From the NCBI GenBank assembly GCA_014764075.1, contig JACXUE010000046.1, forward strand, positions 1-8,646: a stretch of DNA of 8,646 nt, read 5' to 3'. The notes below the pieces were generated by a model that worked only from the letters and a program-made list of their open reading frames with translations, had not been told where the DNA came from and did no database searches. Source of the DNA: Sulfuricurvum sp. GTDB taxonomy: Bacteria > Campylobacterota > Campylobacteria > Campylobacterales > Sulfurimonadaceae. A program made the position numbers and the translations under genes. Within the stretch, counting starts at the first letter, position 1. Every line of letters begins with the position of its first letter. This document shows positions 1 through 6,653 of this stretch, piece after piece.

Positions 1-707
1 TTTTTACGAGCGATCATCAATGTCGAAATATCCATCGAAAAGCTTTTGGTATAGAGCATCTCAAACCCTGCTTCTTCGAGTTCGGCTCTCATTTTTGCCA
101 CCGTCAAAAATCCCTCGATCGAATCGGGGAGGTAGCGGTAGGCTTCATAATTGTTGGAGATCATCCCCCCTAAACGAGGGAGAACGTTGTTCATGTAAAA
201 ATCGCGCACTTTTCCCAACAATGAGGGTTTTTCATTTTTCATAAATTCGAGAATAACGATCAATCCCCCCAGCTTGAGAACACGATTAAACTCACGCAAT
301 CCCGCTTGACGTTCCACAACATTACGGATACCGTACGAGATGCTGATGATATCGGCACTACTATCGGGTTTTGGGAGGCTGGTGGCCGGAGCGATATTAA
401 ACGACATATCGGGAAATTTTTCCCGCCCGACACCGACCATCCCCTCAGAGGGATCAACACCGACGATTTCCCCAACGCGGATACCCGCTTTTTCGGCGCG
501 ACGCTTCCAATACCCCATCATATCCCCCGTGCCGCACGCCACATCGACAATGGAATCAAGAGCTGAACTGTTGCAATAACCGTAGGCTAAATCGCACGCT
601 TTTCGACGCCAAAAGGTATCGACACCCATACTCAACACACGATTGGCCCTATCGTATGTCGGGGCTATATCATTGAACATCGATACGATTTTTTCTTGCT
701 TGGTCAT
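1..707 (-). CDS. ubiE: Demethylmenaquinone/ubiquinone C-methyltransferase UbiE (MenG), 3' end cut by the window edge
   Basis: SAM-dependent methyltransferase that adds the ring methyl group in quinone synthesis. In menaquinone-using Campylobacterota the expected substrate is demethylmenaquinone, so it would act as MenG (established role; substrate inferred). The ATG at 707 opens a frame that stays open to base 1, giving 235 complete residues. The Rossmann SAM motif VDVACGTGD is at 54-62, the acidic residue of the second strand is in GVDPSEGM (83-90), the UbiE signature appears as SYGIRNV (124-130), and YRYLPDSIEGF lies near 195-206. The last visible residues, MDISTLMIARK, look like the normal C-terminal strand, so only a few residues should be missing. 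The gene starts 8 bases after the ribD stop, with AGGAA overlapping that stop codon, so it is probably co-transcribed and coupled with ribD. Identity is secure. Confidence 0.95.
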   Translation of the reverse strand, partial: MTKQEKIVSMFNDIAPTYDRANRVLSMGVDTFWRRKACDLAYGYCNSSALDSIVDVACGTGDMMGYWKRRAEKAGIRVGEIVGVDPSEGMVGVGREKFPDMSFNIAPATSLPKPDSSADIISISYGIRNVVERQAGLREFNRVLKLGGLIVILEFMKNEKPSLLGKVRDFYMNNVLPRLGGMISNNYEAYRYLPDSIEGFLTVAKMRAELEEAGFEMLYTKSFSMDISTLMIARK

Positions 708-712
708 AAAGG

Positions 713-717
713 TTCCT
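713..717 (-). promoter_or_regulatory. Ribosome binding site of ubiE
   Basis: AGGAA lies 5 bases before the ubiE ATG and shares bases with the TAG stop of ribD (716-718). The overlap places reinitiation of ubiE directly at ribD termination, and it supports 707 as the ubiE start. Confidence 0.6.
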
Positions 718-1723
718 ATCTTTTCTTCATCCACAGGATGATATTGTCACTTATTTTAGCGTGCACTACCTCAAAATCCTCTTGTACGTTTCCAAGAGTT
801 TGTGTTCCTCCGCCGATTTTGGGTGCGATGTAACTCAAATACCAATCGACCACCCCACAACTTGCCTCAAACATCCCAGCTCCCCCCTCGATCATGACAA
901 GACGATACTCTTTGATCCGCTCAAATGCGGAGTCGATAAAAACCTGACGCTCAGGTACGTTAAACAACGGGATCGTCCTATCAAAATCATCGGTGCGTGA
1001 ATAGATCAACACATCGGGGGCTTTTCCGGCGACCAGACGGGCATCGAGGGTCGGCCGGTCGACGCGTACCGTATTTCCGCCGATGACAATCAGATCACAT
1101 CGATCACGAAGGGCGTGGACATGTTTACGGGAGCTTTCCGAGCTGATGGTACCGTTATCAACCGTCCCATCGAGGCGTTGCGCCCATTTGAAAAACACAA
1201 AAGGGTTGCTTTGCCACAGAATAAACGGTTCTAATAGTTTTTGTCCCTCGGACTCCATGATGCCAAAAGTGCATTTAACCCCTCCTTTTTCGAGTATTTT
1301 ACCCCCGTTTGCCGCTACGGGATTGGGATCGCGACACGCGATAAAGACCTCTTTGATCCCTAAATCTCGGATTAAGAGTGCACATGAGGGGGTTTTGCCG
1401 CTATGAGAACACGGCTCCAATGTCACCGCCATCGATACGGTTTTGAAAATAGCGCTATGATGAGCCCTGAGATAATCGTGTATTTCGTGAGAGTCGTCAC
1501 ATTGTGCCAGCGCGGCATCACCGCTGAGAAGCGTGTAAGCATCCCGCAATGCATACACTTCGGCATGAGGACCGCCTGCGATTTTATGAGCACCGATGGA
1601 GATAATTTCCCCTTTCTCGCCGATACATACTGCACCGACGGCAGGGTTAGGAAAGGTAAGAAGCTGGTAATTCCACGCCGCTCCAATGGCATGGGTCATG
1701 GCGTGGTGAGCGGCGGTATTCAT
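716..1723 (-). CDS. ribD: Bifunctional riboflavin biosynthesis deaminase/reductase RibD
   Basis: Performs the second and third steps of riboflavin synthesis: deamination of the diaminopyrimidinone from GTP, then NADPH-dependent reduction of the ribosyl side chain. The N-terminal cytidine-deaminase-like domain has NPAVG (26-30), zinc ligand His53 and catalytic Glu55 in HAEV, and Cys105 and Cys114 in PCSHSGKTPSC. The C-terminal reductase domain (about 150-335) has GGNTVRVDRPTLDAR and IEGGAGMFEA. The ATG at 1723 gives 335 residues; a GTG six bases upstream (1729) is possible, but the ATG forms a TAATG junction with the rimP stop and is preferred. About 50 residues separate HAE from PC, roughly twice the E. 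coli spacing, so there is an insertion near 67-93. I recall a similar extension in other Campylobacterota RibD proteins. No strong Shine-Dalgarno is visible, so translation probably depends on rimP. Confidence 0.95.
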   Translation of the reverse strand: MNTAAHHAMTHAIGAAWNYQLLTFPNPAVGAVCIGEKGEIISIGAHKIAGGPHAEVYALRDAYTLLSGDAALAQCDDSHEIHDYLRAHHSAIFKTVSMAVTLEPCSHSGKTPSCALLIRDLGIKEVFIACRDPNPVAANGGKILEKGGVKCTFGIMESEGQKLLEPFILWQSNPFVFFKWAQRLDGTVDNGTISSESSRKHVHALRDRCDLIVIGGNTVRVDRPTLDARLVAGKAPDVLIYSRTDDFDRTIPLFNVPERQVFIDSAFERIKEYRLVMIEGGAGMFEASCGVVDWYLSYIAPKIGGGTQTLGNVQEDFEVVHAKISDNIILWMKKR

Positions 1724-2154
1724 TACCACTCGAAGTACGTCTTCGCCTTGCTGATATAGCGGAAAGGGACGCTGTGCATCTCCCCCTCTTTGGTTTTGAC
1801 GGTAATCTCGTCGTTTACGACCGAGACGAGTTCCCCATCGAATTTTTCTTTATTGAGAGTTGAAAATACAACCTTTTCACCAATCGATTGGGCGAAATGT
1901 TCCAGTGTTTTGAGTTTTCGCTCGATTCCCGGTGAACTTACTTCCAAACGGTACTCTCCACTCACCGGCGGAGTAACGTCTAATAGCGGAGAGACTAAAT
2001 GGGTCGCTTCGACGCATTGATCCAAACTCACTCCACCCGGAGCGGTGACGCTGACACGGAAAATCGTATTTTCGTTTTCATTCATGATGGCCGTATCGTA
2101 TAACGATAAGCCGATCGATTCGACCATTTTTTTGATATCGCTCTCAAGACTCAT
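1723..2154 (-). CDS. rimP: Ribosome maturation factor RimP
   Basis: Assists assembly of the 30S subunit (family knowledge). The 143-residue product has the usual two-part RimP layout: an N-terminal alpha/beta domain ending in the signature YRLEVSSPGIERKL (about 68-81), then a small beta-rich C-terminal domain ending in YFEW. The frame is open upstream to 2229, but the added residues are the rbfA coding region read in another frame. The ATG at 2154 has AAGGAG seven bases before it and gives the normal family N-terminus MSLESDIKKMVE. It overlaps the end of rbfA by 11 bases, and its own TAA overlaps the ribD ATG by one base. In E. coli rimP begins the nusA-infB operon; here it follows rbfA and no nusA is present. 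Confidence 0.94.
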   Translation of the reverse strand: MSLESDIKKMVESIGLSLYDTAIMNENENTIFRVSVTAPGGVSLDQCVEATHLVSPLLDVTPPVSGEYRLEVSSPGIERKLKTLEHFAQSIGEKVVFSTLNKEKFDGELVSVVNDEITVKTKEGEMHSVPFRYISKAKTYFEW

Positions 2155-2509
2155 CTTTTTTCTCCTTGGCGATTTGGGCGAATAATGCCTCGATATTTTT
2201 GGTCCGCTCCAACGTATCATCAAACACAAACGTCAATTTAGGGGAACGAAACCACCCTTGATCCTTCATACAGTACTCTTCGATAACAGGACGCGCTTTT
2301 CCGAGTAGTTTAAGCAACAGAGTTCTCTCCTGAGGGGTATAATCATGCGGATGAAGATAGACTTTGGCATCGCTTCGACCACGCGAACAATGGATGTCTA
2401 TCACATCTACCTCACGGACGCGAGCGTCGGAGAGCTGACCGATCGCTTCAGGAATCAACTCTTTGAGAATCGATTCAGTCCGTTTGAGTTTGATTTGCGC
2501 CGGTGTCAC
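2144..2509 (-). CDS. rbfA: 30S ribosome-binding factor RbfA
   Basis: Cold-shock-type assembly factor that binds the 30S subunit and helps 16S rRNA maturation (family knowledge). The product is 121 residues, the usual size. RTESILKELIPEAI (10-23) is the N-terminal helix typical of the family, and QGWFRSPKLTFVFDDTLER (83-101) matches the conserved C-terminal R-P-x-L-x-F-x-x-D region; the form with GWFRSP resembles Campylobacter RbfA. The start is GTG at 2509, which overlaps the infB TGA in a GTGA arrangement (4 bases). No good Shine-Dalgarno is seen, so translation is probably coupled to infB. The end overlaps the rimP start by 11 bases. Confidence 0.92.
   Translation of the reverse strand: MTPAQIKLKRTESILKELIPEAIGQLSDARVREVDVIDIHCSRGRSDAKVYLHPHDYTPQERTLLLKLLGKARPVIEEYCMKDQGWFRSPKLTFVFDDTLERTKNIEALFAQIAKEKKDES
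2162..2167 (-). promoter_or_regulatory. Ribosome binding site of rimP
   Basis: AAGGAG lies seven bases before the ATG at 2154, inside the 3' end of rbfA. It is the strongest Shine-Dalgarno in this part of the window and decides the rimP start against the longer open frame reaching 2229. Confidence 0.75.
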
Positions 2510-5043
2510 AGGGATACTTTTTTCTCGATTTTGGTAAAGGTCTCGATAACGTCGCCCACTTTGACATCAGTATAACCGTTGAGGACAACACCACACTCAA
2601 ACCCTTTGGTAACCTCTTTGACGTCGTCTTTGAAACGGCGGAGCGAAGTGAGATCACCCTCATGAATAACAACACCATCACGGATAACGCGAACCATTCC
2701 GCCGCGAACGAGTTTACCGTCAACGACCACACATCCGGCGATTGTTCCACCCCCTTTTGACATTGGAAAGGTATCGCGCACTTCGGCTTGCCCTGTATTC
2801 TCTTCACGGAACTGCGGTGCCATCATCCCCGTGAGCATAGCGGTAACATCGTCAATCAATTGATAAATGATCGAATAGGTTTTGATTTGAACTCCGTATT
2901 GTTTTGCCAATGCGTTCACATTTCCGGTCGGACGAACATTAAATCCGAGCAAGACACAGTTTTCACTGTTGTTGACCAATTGAACGTCATTTTCGGTGAT
3001 TCCACCGACGCCTGCCGAAATGACATCCACTTTAACTTCTTCGTTACGTAGTTCGGAAAGAGAGCTTTTGATTGCCTCAAGAGAACCGTGAACGTCGGTT
3101 TTAAGAACCACTTTAAGAGTTTTTAAGCGCCCTTCCGCAATCAATGAGCTCAACTCATCAAGAGTCGTTTTCGTACTGCGAGAAAGCTCACGGTGTCGAT
3201 CGTATTCGGCACGTTTTTGGGCAACTTCACGCGCCTCTTTATCGCTTGCCATCGCCATCATCACTTCACCGGATGGCGGCACATCATTTAAGCCCACGAC
3301 CACTGCCGTTTGACTCGGACCGATTTGCTGGAGCTGCGCTTTACGATCGCTGATCAACGCGCGAACACGCCCAAAAGCGCTTCCGCACACGATATTGTCC
3401 CCAACGCTCAACGTCCCGTTTTGAACGATAACGGTGGCTACCGGTCCGCGCCCTTTTTCAAGAGTACTTTCAACGACAACCGCTTTGGCCATCGCATCCG
3501 GATTTGCTTTAAGCTCCATCACTTCGGCTTGAAGCAAGATGGTCTCAAGAAGATCATCTATGCCAGTCATCGCTTTTGCTGATACACCGACAAATTCAAT
3601 ATCTCCGCCCCACTCAACCGGATTAAGGCCGAGTTCCGCCATTTGCGCCTTCACCATATCAGGGTTTGCTCCGGGTTTGTCCATTTTGTTGATCGCAACG
3701 ATCACCGGTACTTTTGCCTCTTGTGCATGTTTGACAGACTCGCGCGTTTGCGGCTTAACACCGTCATCCGCCGCAACGACGATAACGACAATATCGGTCA
3801 ACTGAGCACCGCGAGAACGCATCGCGCTAAATGCCTCATGCCCCGGAGTATCCAAGAACGTGATTAATTTCCCGTGTTGTTCTACCGAATACGCACCGAT
3901 ATGCTGAGTAATTCCCCCTGCTTCTCCGTCTGCCACTTTCGCATTTCGAATCGCATCGAGGAGGGATGTTTTACCGTGATCGACGTGTCCCATGATTGTG
4001 ATAACCGGAGGTCGTTCTACCATATCTTCATCGCCGATTGTCGCCTCTTCGTACAACTCTTCAAGGTTAAACGCGTCTTTGGGATCGATAGTGGTCACTT
4101 CGACACCGAATTCGCTGGCCAAGATTTCGATTTCGTCACGCCCTAAGAAATCGTTTTTGGTCACCATCATCCCAAGATTGAAAAGAACTTTAATAACCTC
4201 CGCCAACGGCTGACGCACTTTTTCGGCAAACTCGTAAACGCGGATATCCTCAGGAATCTCAACGTGGGTTACTGCCTCTTCTTCTTTGACGTCACGGGTA
4301 TATTTTTTGCGAACCTCACGGGAAACTTGACGAGGTTTGTTTTTGCTATTTCCCTGTTTTTTACCCGAGTTCCGTCCAATCGGTTTCTTCTCTGTCGGTT
4401 TTTTTTCTTCCTCTTCTTGTTCAAAGTTGGAGTTCAAATCGCTGAAATCGAGAAGGACAACCTGCTCATCTTCGTAATCCATAGAGATATCCGAGATTCC
4501 GCCGCTGAAAATATCAAGCTTAACCCCTTGATCTTTTTTCTGAACCGGCGCACTGTTGTTTTGGTTTTTTTTAGAACGTTTGGCCTCGAGCTCACGCTGC
4601 GCCTCTTCGCTGAGTTTACCGTAGCTCGATACCACTGAACTTACTTGTGGTGCTGATGGTACGGCGCATTTCTCTTCTACCGACCGCTTTTTCTTGACTA
4701 TTTTAATACCTGGACGTTTCGGAGCTTCTTGTTTAACGATCACCTCTCCCTTCGTCTCTTCGCCCACTTCGTCCGTTGAAGGCATTGTTTCATTTTCAAC
4801 AACCGGAGTAGTTGGCAAAAGAGTCTCTTCAACAACGGTTGCTTTTGGTGAAGATTTTGGTGCATTACTCTCGACCGATACACCGCTCATGATATAGTTC
4901 ATGATTTGCTCGGCTTCTTCGATCGAAACCGAACTTGAGGCAGTCTTTACATTAAGCCCCATCGCGGCTGCTTTATCCACTACCTCTTTTGAATTGATCC
5001 CCAATTCTTTTGCAATCTCATGAACTCTTACTTTATCCATCAT
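2506..5043 (-). CDS. infB: Translation initiation factor IF2
   Basis: GTPase that delivers initiator fMet-tRNA to the 30S subunit and promotes subunit joining. The product has 845 residues, a normal bacterial length. Domains: IF2 N-terminal module (about 4-51); a long charged linker (about 55-262) rich in Lys, Glu, Pro and Ser; a second N-type module (about 268-317); the G domain; then domains II, III and the fMet-tRNA-binding C-terminal beta-barrel. All GTPase motifs are intact: G1 GHVDHGKT (352-359), the G2 region GGITQHIG (376-383), G3 DTPGH (398-402), G4 NKMD (452-455) and G5 SAK (488-490). Two adjacent ATGs exist (5043 and 5040); the first is chosen because it is closer to AAAGGAG. It overlaps ylxR by 11 bases and is followed by rbfA with a 4-base overlap. 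Confidence 0.98.
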   Translation of the reverse strand: MMDKVRVHEIAKELGINSKEVVDKAAAMGLNVKTASSSVSIEEAEQIMNYIMSGVSVESNAPKSSPKATVVEETLLPTTPVVENETMPSTDEVGEETKGEVIVKQEAPKRPGIKIVKKKRSVEEKCAVPSAPQVSSVVSSYGKLSEEAQRELEAKRSKKNQNNSAPVQKKDQGVKLDIFSGGISDISMDYEDEQVVLLDFSDLNSNFEQEEEEKKPTEKKPIGRNSGKKQGNSKNKPRQVSREVRKKYTRDVKEEEAVTHVEIPEDIRVYEFAEKVRQPLAEVIKVLFNLGMMVTKNDFLGRDEIEILASEFGVEVTTIDPKDAFNLEELYEEATIGDEDMVERPPVITIMGHVDHGKTSLLDAIRNAKVADGEAGGITQHIGAYSVEQHGKLITFLDTPGHEAFSAMRSRGAQLTDIVVIVVAADDGVKPQTRESVKHAQEAKVPVIVAINKMDKPGANPDMVKAQMAELGLNPVEWGGDIEFVGVSAKAMTGIDDLLETILLQAEVMELKANPDAMAKAVVVESTLEKGRGPVATVIVQNGTLSVGDNIVCGSAFGRVRALISDRKAQLQQIGPSQTAVVVGLNDVPPSGEVMMAMASDKEAREVAQKRAEYDRHRELSRSTKTTLDELSSLIAEGRLKTLKVVLKTDVHGSLEAIKSSLSELRNEEVKVDVISAGVGGITENDVQLVNNSENCVLLGFNVRPTGNVNALAKQYGVQIKTYSIIYQLIDDVTAMLTGMMAPQFREENTGQAEVRDTFPMSKGGGTIAGCVVVDGKLVRGGMVRVIRDGVVIHEGDLTSLRRFKDDVKEVTKGFECGVVLNGYTDVKVGDVIETFTKIEKKVSL

Positions 5044-5287
5044 TAACGATGATCTCCTTTAACCGATTCATTAACGCCGCACTCGCGCCGTTTTTACATT
5101 GCCGCGCCAATTGACTCGGCGTTTTTTTGGTCTCGACACACTCAAGACATAGATAAAAACTTCGTCCTTCACCCATATGAGGCTCTAAGTTACCCTCTTT
5201 GCATTGGAGGCGTAAAAGTTTCGATTGTTCAAAACGTCCGCGACAAATCACGCACATACGTATAGGATAATTTGTATTTCGCGCCAT
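5033..5287 (-). CDS. ylxR: YlxR family (DUF448) small RNA-binding-type protein
   Basis: Small basic protein of 84 residues, recognised by the N-terminal PIRMCVICRGRF (8-19) and the later GRSFYLC (41-47), and by its place immediately before infB, where this family is normally found in bacteria. Family members are thought to bind RNA or ribosomes, and some are described as regulators; the exact role here is unknown. Four cysteines form two CxxC pairs (12/15 and 47/50), which could hold a metal (inference). The ATG at 5287 follows thrB by 21 bases with only a weak AAAGAAA-type site. The stop lies inside the start of infB, so the two are probably translationally coupled. Confidence 0.88.
   Translation of the reverse strand: MARNTNYPIRMCVICRGRFEQSKLLRLQCKEGNLEPHMGEGRSFYLCLECVETKKTPSQLARQCKNGASAALMNRLKEIIVNDG
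5054..5060 (-). promoter_or_regulatory. Ribosome binding site of infB
   Basis: AAAGGAG is 10 bases before the ATG at 5043 and 13 before the ATG at 5040, and lies inside the last codons of ylxR. The spacing slightly favours the first ATG. It is a strong site, consistent with IF2 being the most abundantly needed product of this group (inference). Confidence 0.65.
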
Positions 5288-5308
5288 TATATCTAAAAGT
5301 TTCTTTAG

Positions 5309-6190
5309 TTATCGTTCAACGATAAGACCATTGTTATCGAAACTTAAAATTTTTACATCGAAATCGCCAAATTCCGATTTAAATTTATCGGCGAGCATCT
5401 GCGCATCCTGATCGTACACCATATTAAAAAAGGTCGATCCGCTCCCCGATAACGTCGACATCAAAGCTCCGTTATCATACGCTATTTTTTGAACAGCAAA
5501 GAGTTCTGGTAACATTTTCATCCGTACCTTTTGGTGAAACCGATCTTGAGTCGCTAGGCGAAGCATCTCCCAATCCTCGTTGAAAAAAGCCCCTACCGTC
5601 ACGGCCGTGTGAGAGAGATTGAATACGGCGTTCTCTTTACTGTACGATTTTGGCAATGTTGTCCGCGATTTGGCGGTCGAAATCGGTTTGTTCGGAATAA
5701 CGACAACCGCTTTGAGGTAATCAGGGAGGTGTTTTTGCTGGGAGAATACTTTTTGTTTCTCGACCATCGCCGCGTTAAATCCCCCCATGACTGCCGGTGT
5801 GATGTTATCGGGATGGGACTCATAGACTAACGCATGATTCAAAATACGACGTTTGGAGACTTTGACTCCCGCCGCTTCATGTGCACAACTGATTGCGCTG
5901 ACAATGACGGCTGACGAACTCCCAAGCCCTCGCGACATCGGGATTTGGTTATGAAACGTAAATTTGAAGTTTTGCCGCTTTTGGGTAAGACGGCGATAAT
6001 GTTCGTTGAAAATACTCACGAACAGATTATTCCCTTTAAGCCGAGGATTATTTTCCCCCTCTCCTTTGATAGAAACGGCAAAAAAACGGGACGGAACCAA
6101 CTCGACTTGGTTACGTAAATCGACGGCTAGACCCAATGAGTCGAAGCCTGGTCCTAAATTCGCACTCGTTGCAGGTACACTAACGAACAA
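5309..6190 (-). CDS. thrB: Homoserine kinase ThrB
   Basis: GHMP-family kinase that phosphorylates L-homoserine with ATP for threonine synthesis. The 293-residue product has the family N-terminus VPATSANLGPGFDSLGLA (5-22), the glycine-rich ATP loop PMSRGLGSSSA (84-94), HPDN (126-129) and the C-terminal LSGSGST (247-253). The start is a TTG at 6190: no in-frame ATG or GTG lies between it and the upstream in-frame stop (6206-6208). It gives the expected short lead before VPATSANLGPGFD, and AAGGA sits seven bases upstream. An ATG at 6197 is out of frame and ends after five codons. It follows tsaB by 10 bases and precedes ylxR by 21. Other threonine pathway genes are not in the window. Confidence 0.95.
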   Translation of the reverse strand: MFVSVPATSANLGPGFDSLGLAVDLRNQVELVPSRFFAVSIKGEGENNPRLKGNNLFVSIFNEHYRRLTQKRQNFKFTFHNQIPMSRGLGSSSAVIVSAISCAHEAAGVKVSKRRILNHALVYESHPDNITPAVMGGFNAAMVEKQKVFSQQKHLPDYLKAVVVIPNKPISTAKSRTTLPKSYSKENAVFNLSHTAVTVGAFFNEDWEMLRLATQDRFHQKVRMKMLPELFAVQKIAYDNGALMSTLSGSGSTFFNMVYDQDAQMLADKFKSEFGDFDVKILSFDNNGLIVER

Positions 6191-6197
6191 ACAGCAT

Positions 6198-6202
6198 TCC
6201 TT
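6198..6202 (-). promoter_or_regulatory. Ribosome binding site deciding the TTG start of thrB
   Basis: AAGGA lies exactly seven bases before the TTG at 6190 and overlaps the tsaB stop codon (6201-6203) by two bases. It is followed directly by an out-of-frame ATG (6195-6197) that is too close to this site to be used efficiently. Together with the protein alignment, this fixes the unusual start. Confidence 0.7.
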
Positions 6203-6653
6203 ATCCTACGGCATCAATCCCATAATAGGGAAGATTGTCCGCATCAAAATTTTGGTAATCGATGGTTTGGGGGAGTTCAAAGGCAACCGTCTGGGGAGAG
6301 ACAATCGGCAATAACTCAATCATAGAGCTATTTTTAACAAAATAGAGCTTTCCGTACGCTTTGATGGGGCTATTTTGGTTAAAAAAAAACGCATCCGTTG
6401 CTAAAAGGGGGATTTTTTTCGCGATACTAAGGGTTTTGAGAAACAGATACGTCACCTTTATCCCCATAAAACTCCCTGGCCCTTTGGCGTAAATCAGATG
6501 AGAAAAAGTATATTTTTGGAGCAACGATTCAAAAATCTCAGCCAGTACTTCCGAACTCATCCCATCGGAGCGTATCTCTTCGACGAGCTTTCCCTCCTCA
6601 TAAATTCCTACAAGGACAGGAGAACTCATCGCGATAATGAGGGCATCATGCAT
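6201..6653 (-). CDS. tsaB: Short TsaB-type tRNA threonylcarbamoyladenosine (t6A) factor
   Basis: TsaB belongs to the complex with TsaD and TsaE that installs t6A at position 37 of ANN-decoding tRNAs; it acts as a scaffold for TsaD (family knowledge). The signature AKGPGSFMGIKVTYLFLKTLSIAK (from about 56) matches the family GPGSFTGLR-A-KGLA helix region, and the N-terminus MHDALIIAMSSPVLVGIYEE matches the first ASKHA-fold strands. At 150 residues it is much shorter than the roughly 230 of E. coli TsaB, as I recall for Campylobacterota homologues, and the usual IDTS motif reads IAMSS. The ATG at 6653 overlaps lpxC by 8 bases; a longer open frame reaches 6704 but runs inside lpxC and does not fit the family. 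The assignment rests on the GPGSF region and gene context, so the function is likely but less certain than for its neighbours. Confidence 0.8.
   Translation of the reverse strand: MHDALIIAMSSPVLVGIYEEGKLVEEIRSDGMSSEVLAEIFESLLQKYTFSHLIYAKGPGSFMGIKVTYLFLKTLSIAKKIPLLATDAFFFNQNSPIKAYGKLYFVKNSSMIELLPIVSPQTVAFELPQTIDYQNFDADNLPYYGIDAVG
6381..6389 (-). repeat. Nine-base T homopolymer inside tsaB
   Basis: On the coding strand nine T residues encode Phe89-Phe91 and are followed by AAC. The frame is intact as given. One added T would turn the next codon into TAA and end the protein at residue 91, so the tract is a possible site of slippage or sequencing error. Confidence 0.7.

Noticed and set aside
1723..2229. 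Longer rimP with 25 extra N-terminal residues
   Set aside because: The extra part is rbfA read in another frame, and the ATG at 2154 has a strong AAGGAG and the family-like N-terminus.
4450..4520. Internal start for a short IF2 isoform near Met188
   Set aside because: E. coli makes shorter IF2 forms, but here no convincing Shine-Dalgarno precedes this Met codon.
4264..4638. Plus-strand open frame of 124 residues opposite infB
   Set aside because: It mirrors the low-complexity infB linker; Phe and Leu runs come from reading Lys/Glu codons backwards. No ribosome binding site or family resemblance.
5285..5290. Second TATAAT on the coding strand, overlapping the ylxR ATG
   Set aside because: Transcription would begin inside ylxR, so it cannot serve ylxR. 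An internal promoter for infB is possible, but nothing else supports it and the hexamer arises from an AT-rich junction plus the start codon.
5293..5308. Small inverted repeat between thrB and ylxR (CTAAAG and CTTTAG with a bulge)
   Set aside because: The stem is AT-rich, six pairs with a bulged base and a three-base loop, with no T-run after it. It is too weak for a terminator in a tightly packed operon.
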